Source: Euborellia annulipes
Lineage: Eukaryota; Arthropoda; Insecta; Dermaptera; Anisolabididae
Assembly: GCA_023213315.1 (NCBI GenBank)
Contig: JAKCPI010000866.1
Location: 1-64,000 of the forward strand
Length of the DNA stretch: 64,000 nucleotides
Reading direction: 5' to 3'
Position 1 is the stretch's first letter; the number at the start of each line of letters is the position of its first letter. Below the pieces are notes generated by a model. It worked only from the letters and a program-made list of their open reading frames with translations, did not search any database and had not been told where the DNA came from. The translations under genes and the position numbers were made by a program. Of the stretch, positions 35,414 to 47,339 are shown one piece after another.

Positions 35414-35697
35414 AACTAATCACCAAAAGGGGATACTAATATGAGAATTTTGTAAAAAAAAAATATTTTAGAGAGAGGATTGTTAGCCACCAATCCACCT
35501 TTAACCAAAAATATCAAAATATATTATTTGTTAGAGACTACTTTCTACATAACCCTTATTATATTGGAAATAAATAAAATTTGAAATTTTAAGAGAATTG
35601 AATTATTACCAAATAAATGTGTCTATTAGTTTTTAATTTTATCAGAGGCTATATATATATAGTATGAATAACTAAATCTCCAAACTTTTTGTCAATA

Positions 35698-36216
35698 TAC
35701 GCTCTACATCTCTGCTTTTGGAAGTTATAGATATATATGTTCTACATCTCTGATTTTAGAAGTTATAGATATATACGTTCTACATCTCTGATTTTGGAAG
35801 TTATAGATATAAACGCTCTACATCTCTGATTTTGGAAGTTATAGATATATACGCTCTACATCTCTGATTTTGGAAGTTATAGGTATAAATGCTCTACATC
35901 TCTGATTTTGGAAGTTATAGATATATACGCTCTACATCTCTGATTTTAGAAGTTATAGATATATACGTTCTACATCTCTGCTTTTGGAAGTTATAGATAT
36001 ATATGTTCTACATCTCTGATTTTGGAAGTTATAGATATATACGCTCTACATCTCTGATTTTGGAAGTTATAGGTATAAATGCTCTACATCTCTGATTTTG
36101 GAAGTTATAGATATATACGCTCTACATCTCTGATTTTGGAAGTTATAGGTATAAATGCTCTACATCTCTGATTTTGGAAGTTATAGATATATACGTTCTA
36201 CATCTCTGATTTTGGC
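35698..36216. repeat. 38-bp minisatellite, about 14 units
   Basis: TCTACATCTCTG recurs every 38 bp from about 35702 to 36196. The body (GATTTTGGAAGTTATAG) is nearly constant, while a linker varies between ATATATACG, ATATAAACG and GTATAAATG types. These variants partly alternate, suggesting amplification of two-unit blocks. Confidence 0.95.
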
Positions 36217-36976
36217 TGAAAGCTTGCCATGTTTTTCGGTTTTGGATAGATATAACATTTTTGAAAACTCATCAACTTTATGTGTGTTTTGACTGATGTC
36301 TAACTACAGTAAGATGCAGAAGAAAAAAAAAAACAATAAAAAACGGACATTAATTTTTATGTACGCGTTCTAGACTAGTTTTTTTTTTTTTTTTAATATA
36401 AAAAAAACATACAAGTATATGATTTAATTAAGAGATTTTCAGACTATTTAAATCCGTTCTTAGTTAATATAGAGATACACATTATATTTTTATTAAATCC
36501 CATCCCCCAGAGAGCTGTCATTTTCCCTCGCTTTCTCCTTAGTACTTCCTCTCAGTCCTTTGCTCATGCTAACATTTCTAATGCTCCCATTCGTACAAGA
36601 AGACCAGAAGAGCTGGTTGGAATACAGATGAGCAGAACATCCTCTCTCTCTGCAATACACATTACTGTATATTGGCCTGTCTGTGTGCCTGAAATTTCAT
36701 TAGGTTAACTTGCCGCCAGGCGTCGTCCCCGTTGGCCCTTTAAGCCAATCAGTAGTGTTTGCAAAGACAATTAATTCGCCAGCTCCCTAAGATTCCCTTT
36801 TGTAATGAGATGCACGCCGGGTTTGGCTTGGAAAAATTAAATGGATATCTTTCTAAAAATACATCAATTGCATAAAATATCTTGAATATTGAATATTACA
36901 AAGTCTTTGTAGATTATCAAAACAACTTTTGTTTTATTCATCAGTCTATTTATATTTCAGAAGTAATATTGTATTA
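36217..36976. other. No gene seen
   Basis: Unique-looking; 36490-36800 is more GC-rich but has no long open frame. Confidence 0.45.
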
Positions 36977-37626
36977 TTACTTTCTCTTACCTCTATATAT
37001 GTTAATAAATAGAGAGAGGAAGTATTGGTTTCATATCAAAAATTCGATGTCGAGATTTTGATGGATATATACGTTTGAGGACACCTGAGTCCAAAATTGT
37101 GGTTTTCGCGACATGGTCTGTCTGTGTGTTTGGTTCAATTTTAAGCATGAAGAAATTGAGCTAGAAGGTTGACATTTTATATTTAAGTTTTGTACCCTCC
37201 AGGACCGTGAAAATAAGCTTTTAAACAAAATCAGTCAAAGAGTACTAGTACTTAACTGATGTACTTTTTCTGTTGTTTTTTTTCGATTTTAACAAAATTC
37301 GCTCTAACGATTTTGATTAAAATTCAAAAATCAATTATTTTTTAGATGCTCTTTAAAATGTATATTCTCATTTTGCCATTGAAATCTTCTGAAAACTACT
37401 TTACTCTTGTACTCCATAGGAAAGATATGAGAAATGGTTGCCATGGTAACAAAATATAAATATTTTCCCATACTAATAAATTTTACATCTTGAATTCTAA
37501 TATATAGGCGAAAACTAAATATATCTCGACACAAAAAATCTGGTGTGACAAGCACAGAACACAACTTTCGATTACCAAATGTAAGAGAAAGTTGTGTGCG
37601 ATGCGACCATCACACCAAATTTTTTT
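36977..37626 (+). mobile_element. DHP element
   Basis: S hairpin 36979-37024, almost no microsatellite (GTCTGTCTGTGTG), X-box 37437-37450, L hairpin 37535-37626. Confidence 0.83.
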
Positions 37627-38356
37627 AAGATAGAATGACATGTTAAATCCCCGTTGGTATTAAATTCAAATTTATTAAAAAATAAAAAGGACTTTTTAGT
37701 TATTCAAATTCTTTCCAATTATAGTATTTTTATAAATTTCAATCAATTTTTTTTTTTTTTTTTAATAACGTTGGAATAAATTTAAACCAGTATGTATATA
37801 TAATGATATAATTTCGATCGGAATCCAAAAGTTATTTCGTTCCAAATTCAATGAATTGTGGTTCAGTTAGGAGGGATGAAATTGCCAATCAGCTTCACTC
37901 CCTCTCTTTAGGATAAGGCTTTAAAGAAGAGAGCAAATGCTCCTTAAAGGGAGAATAGTATAAAGGTGAGGGAATCAAGTATTTGTTTTCATTGCAAGGT
38001 TACTATTAATCAGTTGCTTTTTGATATCTAAACAATAAATTAATACAATATTTATGAACTTGTTTAAAACTCATAGGTGTATTATTTTTATTATAATAAT
38101 AGAATTTAAAATCTGTTACTAGAAAACAATAGAGTTACTTCTAGGGGTCAAACTTTATTTTTCTTGAATTTCCCAAAAAATCCATTAGAAATAATTTCTT
38201 TATGATATACTAAAGAGCCTATCATCATTTTATAAATTTAAATATTTTAATTACAATAAAATAAGATTTAAAAAAAAATTAAAAGCCTTGGGGAGGGAGA
38301 AGGCAAATCCCTTTCCCTACCTCTCCCCCTAAATGACAGACAATACAGAGGGGAAT

Positions 38357-38445
38357 ACCTTAACTTAAACATAAAATTTCAACCTCATAGCACTTTGTTT
38401 TTGAGATATTTTGTTCACAGACAGACAGACACACACACACATAGA
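38357..38445 (-). repeat. DHP fragment with microsatellite
   Basis: ACTTAAACATAAAATTTCAA to a CAGA/CA repeat matches only the body segment beside the microsatellite. Confidence 0.55.
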
Positions 38446-39111
38446 CGATTATGAGTTTTTTTTTTGTTTTTGTTTTTTATGGTGGTTATGGTAGGTCTTA
38501 AAATATAATTTAAAAAAATAAGTTGCACTCACCCAGGACTGTAGATTTACCAATAGATAGGATTAGAAGGCCTTGTTCAGTCCGTTGAATAAAACAAAAT
38601 ATATTTTAAAAAATATATCCTATTTATTTATTAATTTAATTTCCTCATACCACAGGTTTCGACCGCTGTGCCGCAGGTCTTCCTCAGTGAGAAGAGAGTC
38701 TGGAAATTTGTGGATGCATTACAAAACAAGTTATTAAAATACAGTACAAAATTGTCAAATGACATACCTATAATAGTGTGTGCATCAACAAAGGTCCAGA
38801 TCTCCCTCTATTTGTGTGCCAGCAATGCATCGAATCTATCGGGCAGTCGATTTGTTTATGAAAGGATTACTTTTAAAGAGATTATTTTAAAATAGGTGAA
38901 TTCTAAACCTGCGGCATCTGTCTTACATTTTTCAAACTATTTCTAATCTGATTTACAAATTTGTCATTTGACAATTTTGTACTGTATTTTAATAACTTGT
39001 TTTGTAATGCATCCACAAATTTCCAGACTCTCTTCTCACTGAGGAAGACCTGCGGCACAGCGGTCGAAACCTGTGGTATGAGGAAATTAAATTAATAAAT
39101 AAATAGGATAT

Positions 39112-40199
<1,088 letters not shown>

Positions 40200-40263
40200 A
40201 ATATATTTTGTTTTATTCAACGGACTGAACAAGGCCTTCTAATCCTATCTATTAAAAAAATAA

Positions 40264-40680
40264 AATTTTCTCTTACCTCTATATATATGTTAATATATAG
40301 AGAGAGAAAGTATTGGATTCATATTCGATGTCGAGATTTTGATGGATACACGTTTTGACAAAAAAAGTGGTTTTCGCGACATGGTCTGTCTGTCTGTGTT
40401 CAATTTAAAGCATGAAGGAATTGAGAGCTAGGAGGTTAATATTTTATATATAAGTTTGACACCCCCCGAGAGCGTGAAAATAAGCTTTTAATCAAAATCG
40501 GCCAAAGAGTGCTAGTACTTTACTGATGCACTTTTTAGTTTTTTCGATTTTCTCAAAACTCGGTCTAACGATTTTTATTAAAATTCAAAAAATCAATTAT
40601 ATTTTAGATGCTCTTTCAAATGTATATTCTCATTTTGTCATTGAAATCATCTGAAGACCACTTTACTCTTGTACTTCAGG
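40264..40680 (+). mobile_element. DHP element, L end lost
   Basis: S hairpin 40268-40312 and body up to CTTGTACTTCAGG, with small internal deletions. Confidence 0.75.
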
Positions 40681-41619
40681 AAATTTAAAACTTCAGAGAG
40701 GGAAATTTAAAAATTTTCAAACAGCAAGAATAAATCTGATACATTTGCTCGCCGAAGGCGTTTATAAAACTTTTTAATAAATTGGTTTATGAAAGTTCAT
40801 TTTTTTTAATGAATATCCCTTGAAAATTTTTAACAGTGTATATTAATGATCCATTAGTTTCGGAGTCTACATTAAAAACAGATAGAACTACAGACAGCAC
40901 GACTGACGATGTCTTTTAAAGATTAAGAATTCTAAAATCATATTATAATACAAAGCGCTAACGACTGACTTCCTTTCTCTGTGTGTATGTGCCTGTCTGG
41001 GCGCTGATTGGCTAGAGTTACAGGAAGTGGAGCGGGAGAGGGAAATTTGAAACTTTAAAATCTTGCAATTGCTCTCCAAAGACGAGCAAGGGTGTCCTTA
41101 AATTATTTTTTCAAATGTATTGTACTACAAAATTATGATGTCCACATTAAAATTATCCCCCGATTTCCAATAATTCTTGTCTATGAAAGAGAGGGAGAGA
41201 GAGAGTGAGCATAAATCTCTCTCCCTATCTAATCCAATTAGCGATTTACAAGAGCGCTGAAAGGTTTTATGGAAACAACAAGACAGATGGGATGGGAGAG
41301 AGATTTTGCGCCCTTCCAGCATCCAAAGGGTGTTAAATGCGTAGAGCAAACAAACACAACATGTTCTTTTTTCTTTCTTTTCTTAATATAAATAAAAAAA
41401 AAAAAAAAACAGATCTAGCATCTTTTCCAATGTATTTTAGTGTCATCCTGTCAAATAGATATTTATCCCAAGATTTTTATCCATTAATAAATAATATTTT
41501 TAGTGTCAAATTATATAAAGTCACAGCTAGGGGATCTAAAAGAAAATTTTTTTTCGAGAGTCAGAGATGAATCCGGGAATGAAAAGTTAAGGGGTAGCCT
41601 ATAGAGATCCAGAGAGCAA
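40681..41619. other. No gene seen
   Basis: A GA tract at 41187-41205. Short frames only. Confidence 0.45.
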
Positions 41620-42293
41620 TTTTTACTTTCTCTTACCTATGTATATATGTAATATAGAGAGAGAAAGTATTGGATTCATGTCAAAAATTCGGATGTCGAG
41701 ATTTTGATGGATATACACGTTTTGAGGTCCCCTGAATCCAAAAAAGTGGTTTTCGCGACATGGTCTGTCTCTCTGCATCTGTCTGTGTGTCTGTCTGTGA
41801 ACAAAATATCTCAGGAACGAAAAGAGCTAGGAATTTGAAATTTTATATTTAAGTTAGGCACCCCCATGGGACGTGACAAGGATCTTTTGAACAAAATCGA
41901 CCAAAGAGTACTAATACTTTACTGATGCACTTTTTCAGTTTTTTTCGATTTTCTCAAAATTTGCTCCAACGATTTTTTTTAAAATTCATATATCAACTAT
42001 TTTTTAGTTGCTCTTTAAAATATATATTCTCATTTTGTGATTGTAATCTTCTGAAGACCACTTTACTCTTGTACTCCATAGAAAAGATAGGAGAAATGGT
42101 TGCCATGGTATCAAAATATAAATATTTTCCCATACTTATAAATTTTACATCTTGAAAATCGAATGAACCGTACTGTCGGAAACTAAATCCATGTCGACAC
42201 AAAAATCTGGTGTGACAAGCACAGAACACAACATTCGATTACCGAAGGTAAGAGAAAGTTGTGTGCTGTGCGCCAGTCACACCAGATTTTTTG
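41620..42293 (+). mobile_element. DHP element
   Basis: S hairpin 41622-41665, GTCT-rich microsatellite 41762-41798, near X-box 42097-42110, L hairpin 42199-42293. Confidence 0.83.
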
Positions 42294-42418
42294 GAAGGAG
42301 GTTTTTATAAAATTTTTAATAATTAAACAAATAATTTTTTTCTCATAAATTCAAAGGAAAAAAAGTCGCCGCCCTCAGGTCCGCGCCTGAATGGTACATA
42401 CAGGAATAAGCAAAATCT

Positions 42419-42720
42419 ACTAAAAAAAAATCTGGTGTGACTGGTCGCACAGCACACAATTTTCTCTTACCTTATAATTGAAAATTGTGTTCTGTGTTTG
42501 CCACATCATATTTTTATCGGTATATATTTAAGTTTACATTTGAATTCAAGAAAAATGTATAATCATAGAAAAATATTTATATTTTGTTTCCATTTCTTCT
42601 ATCTTTCTTATGAAGTGCAAGAGTAAAATGATCTTCAAACAATTTTGATTACGTATTAAAGATAAAAAAAATCTAAAAAAAAGATTGGTCAAAATCGTTA
42701 GAGCAAAATTTGAGAAAATG
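42419..42720 (-). mobile_element. DHP element, strongly diverged and truncated
   Basis: L hairpin 42422-42517 with several mismatches, decayed body to about 42720. Confidence 0.65.
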
Positions 42721-43185
42721 AAGGCCCATCATGCCTATATACGTATTCTGATTAAGAAGTCAAAAAGAGAAGTTTTTTTACTTATTTACGTCAAAGTAGT
42801 CGTCTAGTGTAAATTAAAAAAAATTATGATTTTTATTTGTATATATATATTTTTTTTGAAGACAGAGTTAAATCATCTGGCTGCTGGGTGTAGATTAATA
42901 TAGCAAGAAGGCGATCCCCAGGAGGAGGTCTGCTTAATTGCTTTCCATTGATATGACAGGTGTCTGACTCTCTTGCCAAGGGATTACATCAACCTCTAAA
43001 CAGAGAGGCCCCTTCACTTGCCATCACTAAACATTTCATTTTCAAAAGTCAGCTCACAAAAAGCTATTATTATTATCAACGAAAAAAAAGGGGCGTTTAC
43101 TATCACATTTTTAAGACTTTATCTATTAATACAATAATATAGATTCTGTACTGGAATCGCTGTCTCAGGCAAATTTTATATAATA

Positions 43186-43892
43186 CATCTTATTATTACT
43201 GAATAATAAGTATTAGTAAAAACAATATATTAGCTATTCTTGGAATCCAATCGCTTATATTGTAATATAAATTAGTGATATTCAATTAAATGAACGTCAA
43301 ACTCCTCAATGCACAGTCCCCCTGTCGTGTCCTATTTCTAAAATTATTAGTCTTAAGGACAAATTTTTTTAGTATTATTATTTTCTGAGCAATATAATTA
43401 TACATTAATACAGTTGGCATCTAAATAAAATACAATCATATTTAAAACAATAATTTAATTTAAAAAACAAGACGAATGTTGTTCTCCTTTTGAACAGTCC
43501 CCTGTTACAATTTGAAAATTTCACTGACATCACACTCTGCATCGGTGAAATGTAACGCGATTCAGTGTGAAGTTCGTTCCTATGCAGGGTTTTGCGGGCT
43601 GACGTCATTTAGTCACTGATTTTGTCATTGAACTCGTGTCTCGACGGCTAGTTTTAACTCGGCGGGGATTATATTAATTGTTTGAAGTGTTAAAAATGTA
43701 ATGTTTTTTTTAAATAATTACTTATCGAGTAAATTATCACGTCTGCCTTTTCAATTTAAATATATTTAAAAGAATATTATGGATTTTATATGTAAGTATA
43801 ATGTTATATGTAAAAAAGTCCCTGGGCACAGTCCCCTGTCAATTTAAGGGGGTTTTTGCTAATACTTATTATTCAGTAATAGGACTGTTTTT
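43186..43892. mobile_element. Possible DNA-transposon relic with 33-bp inverted ends
   Basis: TTATTACTGAATAATAAGTA (then TTAGTAAAAAC) at 43189 is inverted at 43855-43888. ACAGTCCCC recurs between them at 43313, 43495 and 43829. No coding sequence, no clear duplication. Confidence 0.45.
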
Positions 43893-43982
43893 TGTCTGTT
43901 TCTAACCTGCCATGTAGCTCAGTATTCTCTATTATATTTCAAATTTCATTAAATAAAAATATTTATTTAATGTAAACAAATC

Positions 43983-44263
43983 GCCCTCGGGGCATGGTGT
44001 AGAGGTTAGCGTGCTAACCTCATATACCAAACGTCGCGGGTTCGGACCCCAGGCAGTCCGATGATTTTATATAAGGCATTTGGATACCAAATGACTTATA
44101 TAAGAATGCCTGGACCCCAATATGTATAATTATAAATAACGGATATCGTTTAAAGTCTTAAATGGCCTAAGTTGCCGAAAAGACTGTGTGAATGCGTGTG
44201 TGAGTGTGAGTGTGAATGAGAAAAAAAGTGTAAATGTTTTTTTAAAAAAAAAAAAAAAAAAAA
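43983..44263 (+). mobile_element. tRNA-derived SINE, full length
   Basis: Head GCCCTCGGGGCATGGTGTAG, B box GGTTCGGACCCC, body and poly(A). A 12-bp duplication TGTAAACAAATC (43971-43982, 44264-44275). Confidence 0.88.
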
Positions 44264-44386
44264 TGTAAACAAATCCTCAAGCAGCCTCTGGACCATAACT
44301 CAGAAAATAATTTAGAAGATTCACATTTCATTTTTTAATGCCTTTCATTGTACGTAATTGTTTTTTTTTTTTTTTTAATATATATA

Positions 44387-45084
44387 TATATTTAGTTTCC
44401 GCCGATATATTAAAATTCAAGATGTACAATTTATAAACATGGGAAAATATTTATATTCTGTTACCATGGCAACCATTTCTCCTATCTTTTCTATGAAGTA
44501 CAAGAGTAAAGTGTGCTTCAAAACATTTCAAGGGCAAAATGAGAATATACATTTTAAAAAGCATCTAAAAACTTTTTGGCAGATTTTGTTCAAAAGATAA
44601 TTTTGAGTGCCTAACTTAAATATAAAATTTCAAACAGGTAAGTTTTTTTTTTTTTTTTTTTAACATTCACACTTTTTCTCATTCACACTCAACACTCACA
44701 CACACATACACACAGTATTTTCGGCAACTTAGGCCATTTAAGACTTTAGACGATATCCGTTATGAATATATATTATTTGAGGTCCAGGCATTCTTATTTA
44801 AGCCATTTGGTATCCAAGTGGCTTAAATAAAATCATCGGACTGCCTGGGGTCCGAACCCGCGACGCTTGGTATACGAGGTTAGCACTCTAACCCCTACAC
44901 CAAGCCCCGAGGGCCCGGTAGCTCAGTTCCTTCATACTAAAAATCGTTATACACATACAGACAAACACACACAGACACTCAGTGGACCAAATCTCGACAT
45001 GGAATTTTTGACATGAATCCAATGCTTTCTCTCTCTATATATTTTGCTTTCTCTTCATATATAGAGGTAAGAGAAAGTAAAAAG
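44387..45084 (-). mobile_element. DHP element split by a SINE
   Basis: Body from the X-box side (44460-44473) to TTTCAAACAGGTA, SINE at 44642-44915, then GGTAGCTCAGTTCC to an expanded S hairpin ending 45084. The L hairpin is missing. Confidence 0.75.
44642..44915 (-). mobile_element. tRNA-derived SINE inside a DHP
   Basis: Poly(T) to head CCAAGCCCCGAGGGC; body and boxes intact. It splits CAAACAGGTAGCTCAG of the DHP. Confidence 0.83.
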
Positions 45085-45504
45085 CGTAAACTTTTCTTAT
45101 TCGTTCTATCATTACTCACCAATAAATTGTATAGGTGGCGTTTAGACATGTTTGATATCGGTAATAACTCATTTGGATCGGCAAACAATTCTTTTATTTA
45201 ATTGATAATTATCAACGTCCTTCTTTTTGTTTTGTGTTTACCCTAACATGACGTCAAAGATTAGTATGCGTCAGATATGGATGTCTTGGCTTTCCTTAAA
45301 TTGAAATATTTTTTAACAGAGCATCTTAAAATAAGATTCGCCAGGAACTGAGATGACAATTTTGCTAGAATTTTTTTTTTCTCTTTTATCTTTTCGCCAG
45401 TATTTTATAATAAATATTATACACTTGATATTTACATCGGGGTTTCTCTACTAATTGGAAAATGACCTACCTATACATTTATGTCCCAAGCATATTTTTG
45501 TTAA

Positions 45505-45630
45505 ATATAAATTATATATGTCTACACGAAAAATCTGGTGTGATGTGACAAGCACAGAACACAAATTTCGCTTACCGAAGGTAAGAGAAAGTTGTGTGGT
45601 GTGCGACAGTCACAACATATTTTTTTTTTA
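45505..45630 (+). repeat. Solitary DHP long hairpin with short flank
   Basis: TGTCTACACG and the hairpin 45529-45628; a GTGAT duplication sits in one arm (GGTGTGATGTGAC). Confidence 0.65.
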
Positions 45631-45644
45631 GTTCTTTTTCCCAT

Positions 45645-45722
45645 TTGGGTACAAAATGGCTTAAATAAGAATGCCTGGACCCCCAATAGATATATTCATT
45701 ACAAAGGTTATTGTTTAAAGTC
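45645..45722 (+). repeat. tRNA-SINE body fragment
   Basis: CAAAATGGCTTAAATAAGAA, TGCCTGGACCC and GTTATTGTTTAAAGTCTGTG. Confidence 0.55.
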
Positions 45723-46202
45723 TGTGTATGATTATAATACAAAAAGAAATTTGGGAATATTTTAAATTTTGAATTTAGATAAAAAACGAAGGGTGAATGT
45801 TTAATTAATATAATGTTTTCTTCATTAATAAACATGTTCATTAGTCAATGTTGGAGTTGAATTATCACTCTCTAATTCATTTCCGAAACAATTAATTTAA
45901 TAAGTTAAGTCCCAAGTGTTGGTTTGATTGATATCCCCTAAATGATATATTATCACATATAGATGTATCTTAAGAGAATGATATTCTATCTCTCTCTCTC
46001 CCCTTTACAAATGTTTTAACCCCTTTGTCTGGTACTAATTCGTAGTTTGAGTGACTTCATGACTTTAAGGGGGAATTATACTCCATTCGACAAGTTAATC
46101 ATAAATGATATAGAAAAGGTGATAGATATAATAAAATTTGTTTCTTGTGGTGAAATTAGGGACAGGTTTTTTTTAATTTCTATAAGTATAAATAGGGGGT
46201 TC

Positions 46203-46265
46203 GTTGGGGTAGTGGGCTAGGATGTCTACTTCTACAAAGAAGGTCCGTATTCAAATCCTGGACGT
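46203..46265 (+). repeat. tRNA-like sequence, possible second SINE family
   Basis: GGGGTAGTGGGCTAGGATGT resembles an A box and GTATTCAAATCCTGGA a B box. The context does not show a tail or target duplication. Confidence 0.35.
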
Positions 46266-46377
46266 GAAGGATTTTTCTTCAAATAAAACCATTTATTTAA
46301 TGTAAACAAATCCCTAAACAGGCAGTGGAATGGAATATTGGATCTCAGCCCCCAGTATGGGGGGGGGACAGCTCTAT

Positions 46378-47082
46378 AATTTTTACTTTCTCTTACCTAT
46401 GTATATATGTAATATATATAGAGAGAGAAAGTATTGGTTTCATGTCAAAAATTCGATGTCGAGATTTTGATGGATCTTCACGTTTTAGAGGTCCCCTGAA
46501 TCCAAAAAAGTGGTTTTCGCGACATGGTCTGTCTGTGGGTGGGTGGGTGGGTGGGTGGGTGGGTGGGTGTGTGTGTCTGTGTTCACTTTTAAGCATGAAG
46601 GAATTGAGCTATGAGGCTGAAATTTTATATATAAGTTAAACACCCCCCGGGACCGGAAAAATAAGCTTTTAATCAAAATCGGCCAAAGAGTACTAGTACT
46701 TTACTGATGTACTTTTTCAGTTTTTTTCGATTTTCTCAAAATTCGCTCTAACGATTTTGATTAAAATTCAAAAATCAATTATTTTTTAGATGCTCTTTCA
46801 AATGTATATTCTCGTTTTGCCCTCAAAATTGTTTGAAGACCACTTTACTCTTGCACTCCATAGAAAAGATAGGAGAAATGGTTGCCATGGTAACAAAATA
46901 TAAATATTTTCCCATACTTATAAATTTTACATCTGAATTCAAATATTCCCTACTGCCGGGAACTAAATACATGTCGACACAAAAAATCTGGTGTGACAAG
47001 CACAGTACACAACTTTCGATTACCGAAGGTAAGAGAAAGTTGTGTGCTGTGCGACAGTCACACCAGATTTTTTTTTTTTTTT
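46378..47082 (+). mobile_element. DHP element, complete reference copy
   Basis: Orientation convention: + means short hairpin (S) left, long hairpin (L) right. S end: ACTTTCTCTTACC, AT-rich loop, GAGAGAAAGTA. Body blocks: CAAAAATTCGATGTCGAG, GAGGTCCCCTGAATCC, GTGGTTTTCGCGACATGG, a GGGT/GT microsatellite, AGTACTAGTACTTTACTGAT, TTTTTCGATTTTCTC, TTTTTTAGATGCTCTTT, GGTTGCCATGGTAACA, AATATTTTCCCATAC. L end: a 90-nt hairpin opening TCTGGTGTGAC and closing GTCACACCAGA. It has no protein-coding potential. It sits inside the poly(T) tail of a minus-strand SINE whose 12-bp target duplication now flanks both elements (46366-46377, 47328-47339). Confidence 0.85.
46881..46894. promoter_or_regulatory. X-box-like (RFX site) motif conserved across DHP copies
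   Basis: GTTGCCATGGTAAC matches the RFX X-box pattern (GTTNCCATGGNAAC) exactly. The same motif on either strand is at 3852, 5309, 16718, 18158, 18717, 19835, 37437, 39677 and 44460; one-base variants are at about 1681, 28580, 42097 and 52750. Binding is not shown; the match is to the known consensus. Confidence 0.55.
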
Positions 47083-47339
47083 AAACACACTTTTTTTCTC
47101 ATTCACACACACATACATACAGTCTTTTCGGCAACTTAGGCCATTTAAGACTTTAAACGATACTCGTATTTATATAATATATATTTATTTGGGGTCCAGG
47201 CATTCTTATTTAAGCCATTTGGTATCCAAGTGGCTTAAATAAAATTATCGGACTGCCTGGGGTCCGAACCCGCGACGTTTGGTATACGAGGTTAGCACGC
47301 TAACCTCTACGCCAAGCCCCGAGGGCAGGACAGCTCTAT

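Larger units (their letters stand above)
30051..35417 (-). mobile_element. Complete LTR retrotransposon, non-autonomous (no pol)
   Basis: Two direct repeats of 971 and 972 bp begin TGTTATATTAATG and end ATAGGGTAACA, flanked by the same 4-bp sequence AACT (30051-30054 and 35414-35417), which marks one intact insertion. Read on the minus strand, TGG and a likely primer-binding site (TGGCTGGAGGTTGGCTGGGA) start directly after the 5' LTR. A short purine run (GGGGGA) precedes the 3' LTR. The 3.4-kb interior carries one long ORF (473 aa) and no recognisable protease, reverse transcriptase, RNase H or integrase. The LTRs differ at roughly a dozen places by eye, so the insertion is fairly young. The 4-bp duplication fits Gypsy-type integrases supplied in trans, but the superfamily is not proven. 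Confidence 0.9.
46378..47327 (-). mobile_element. tRNA-derived SINE whose poly(T) side holds a DHP
   Basis: SINE sequence runs 47083-47327 (ATTCACACACACATACATAC, TTTTCGGCAACTTAGGCCAT, head to CCCCGAGGGC). Its 12-bp duplication GGACAGCTCTAT lies at 46366-46377 and 47328-47339, outside the DHP at 46378-47082. Confidence 0.82.

Noticed and set aside
35698..36216. CRISPR array
   Set aside because: Units are contiguous 38-bp repeats without unique spacers, in a eukaryotic context with no cas genes.
46881..46894. GGTAAGAG motifs in DHPs as splice donors
   Set aside because: The motif is part of an inverted repeat at the element ends and no exons adjoin it.
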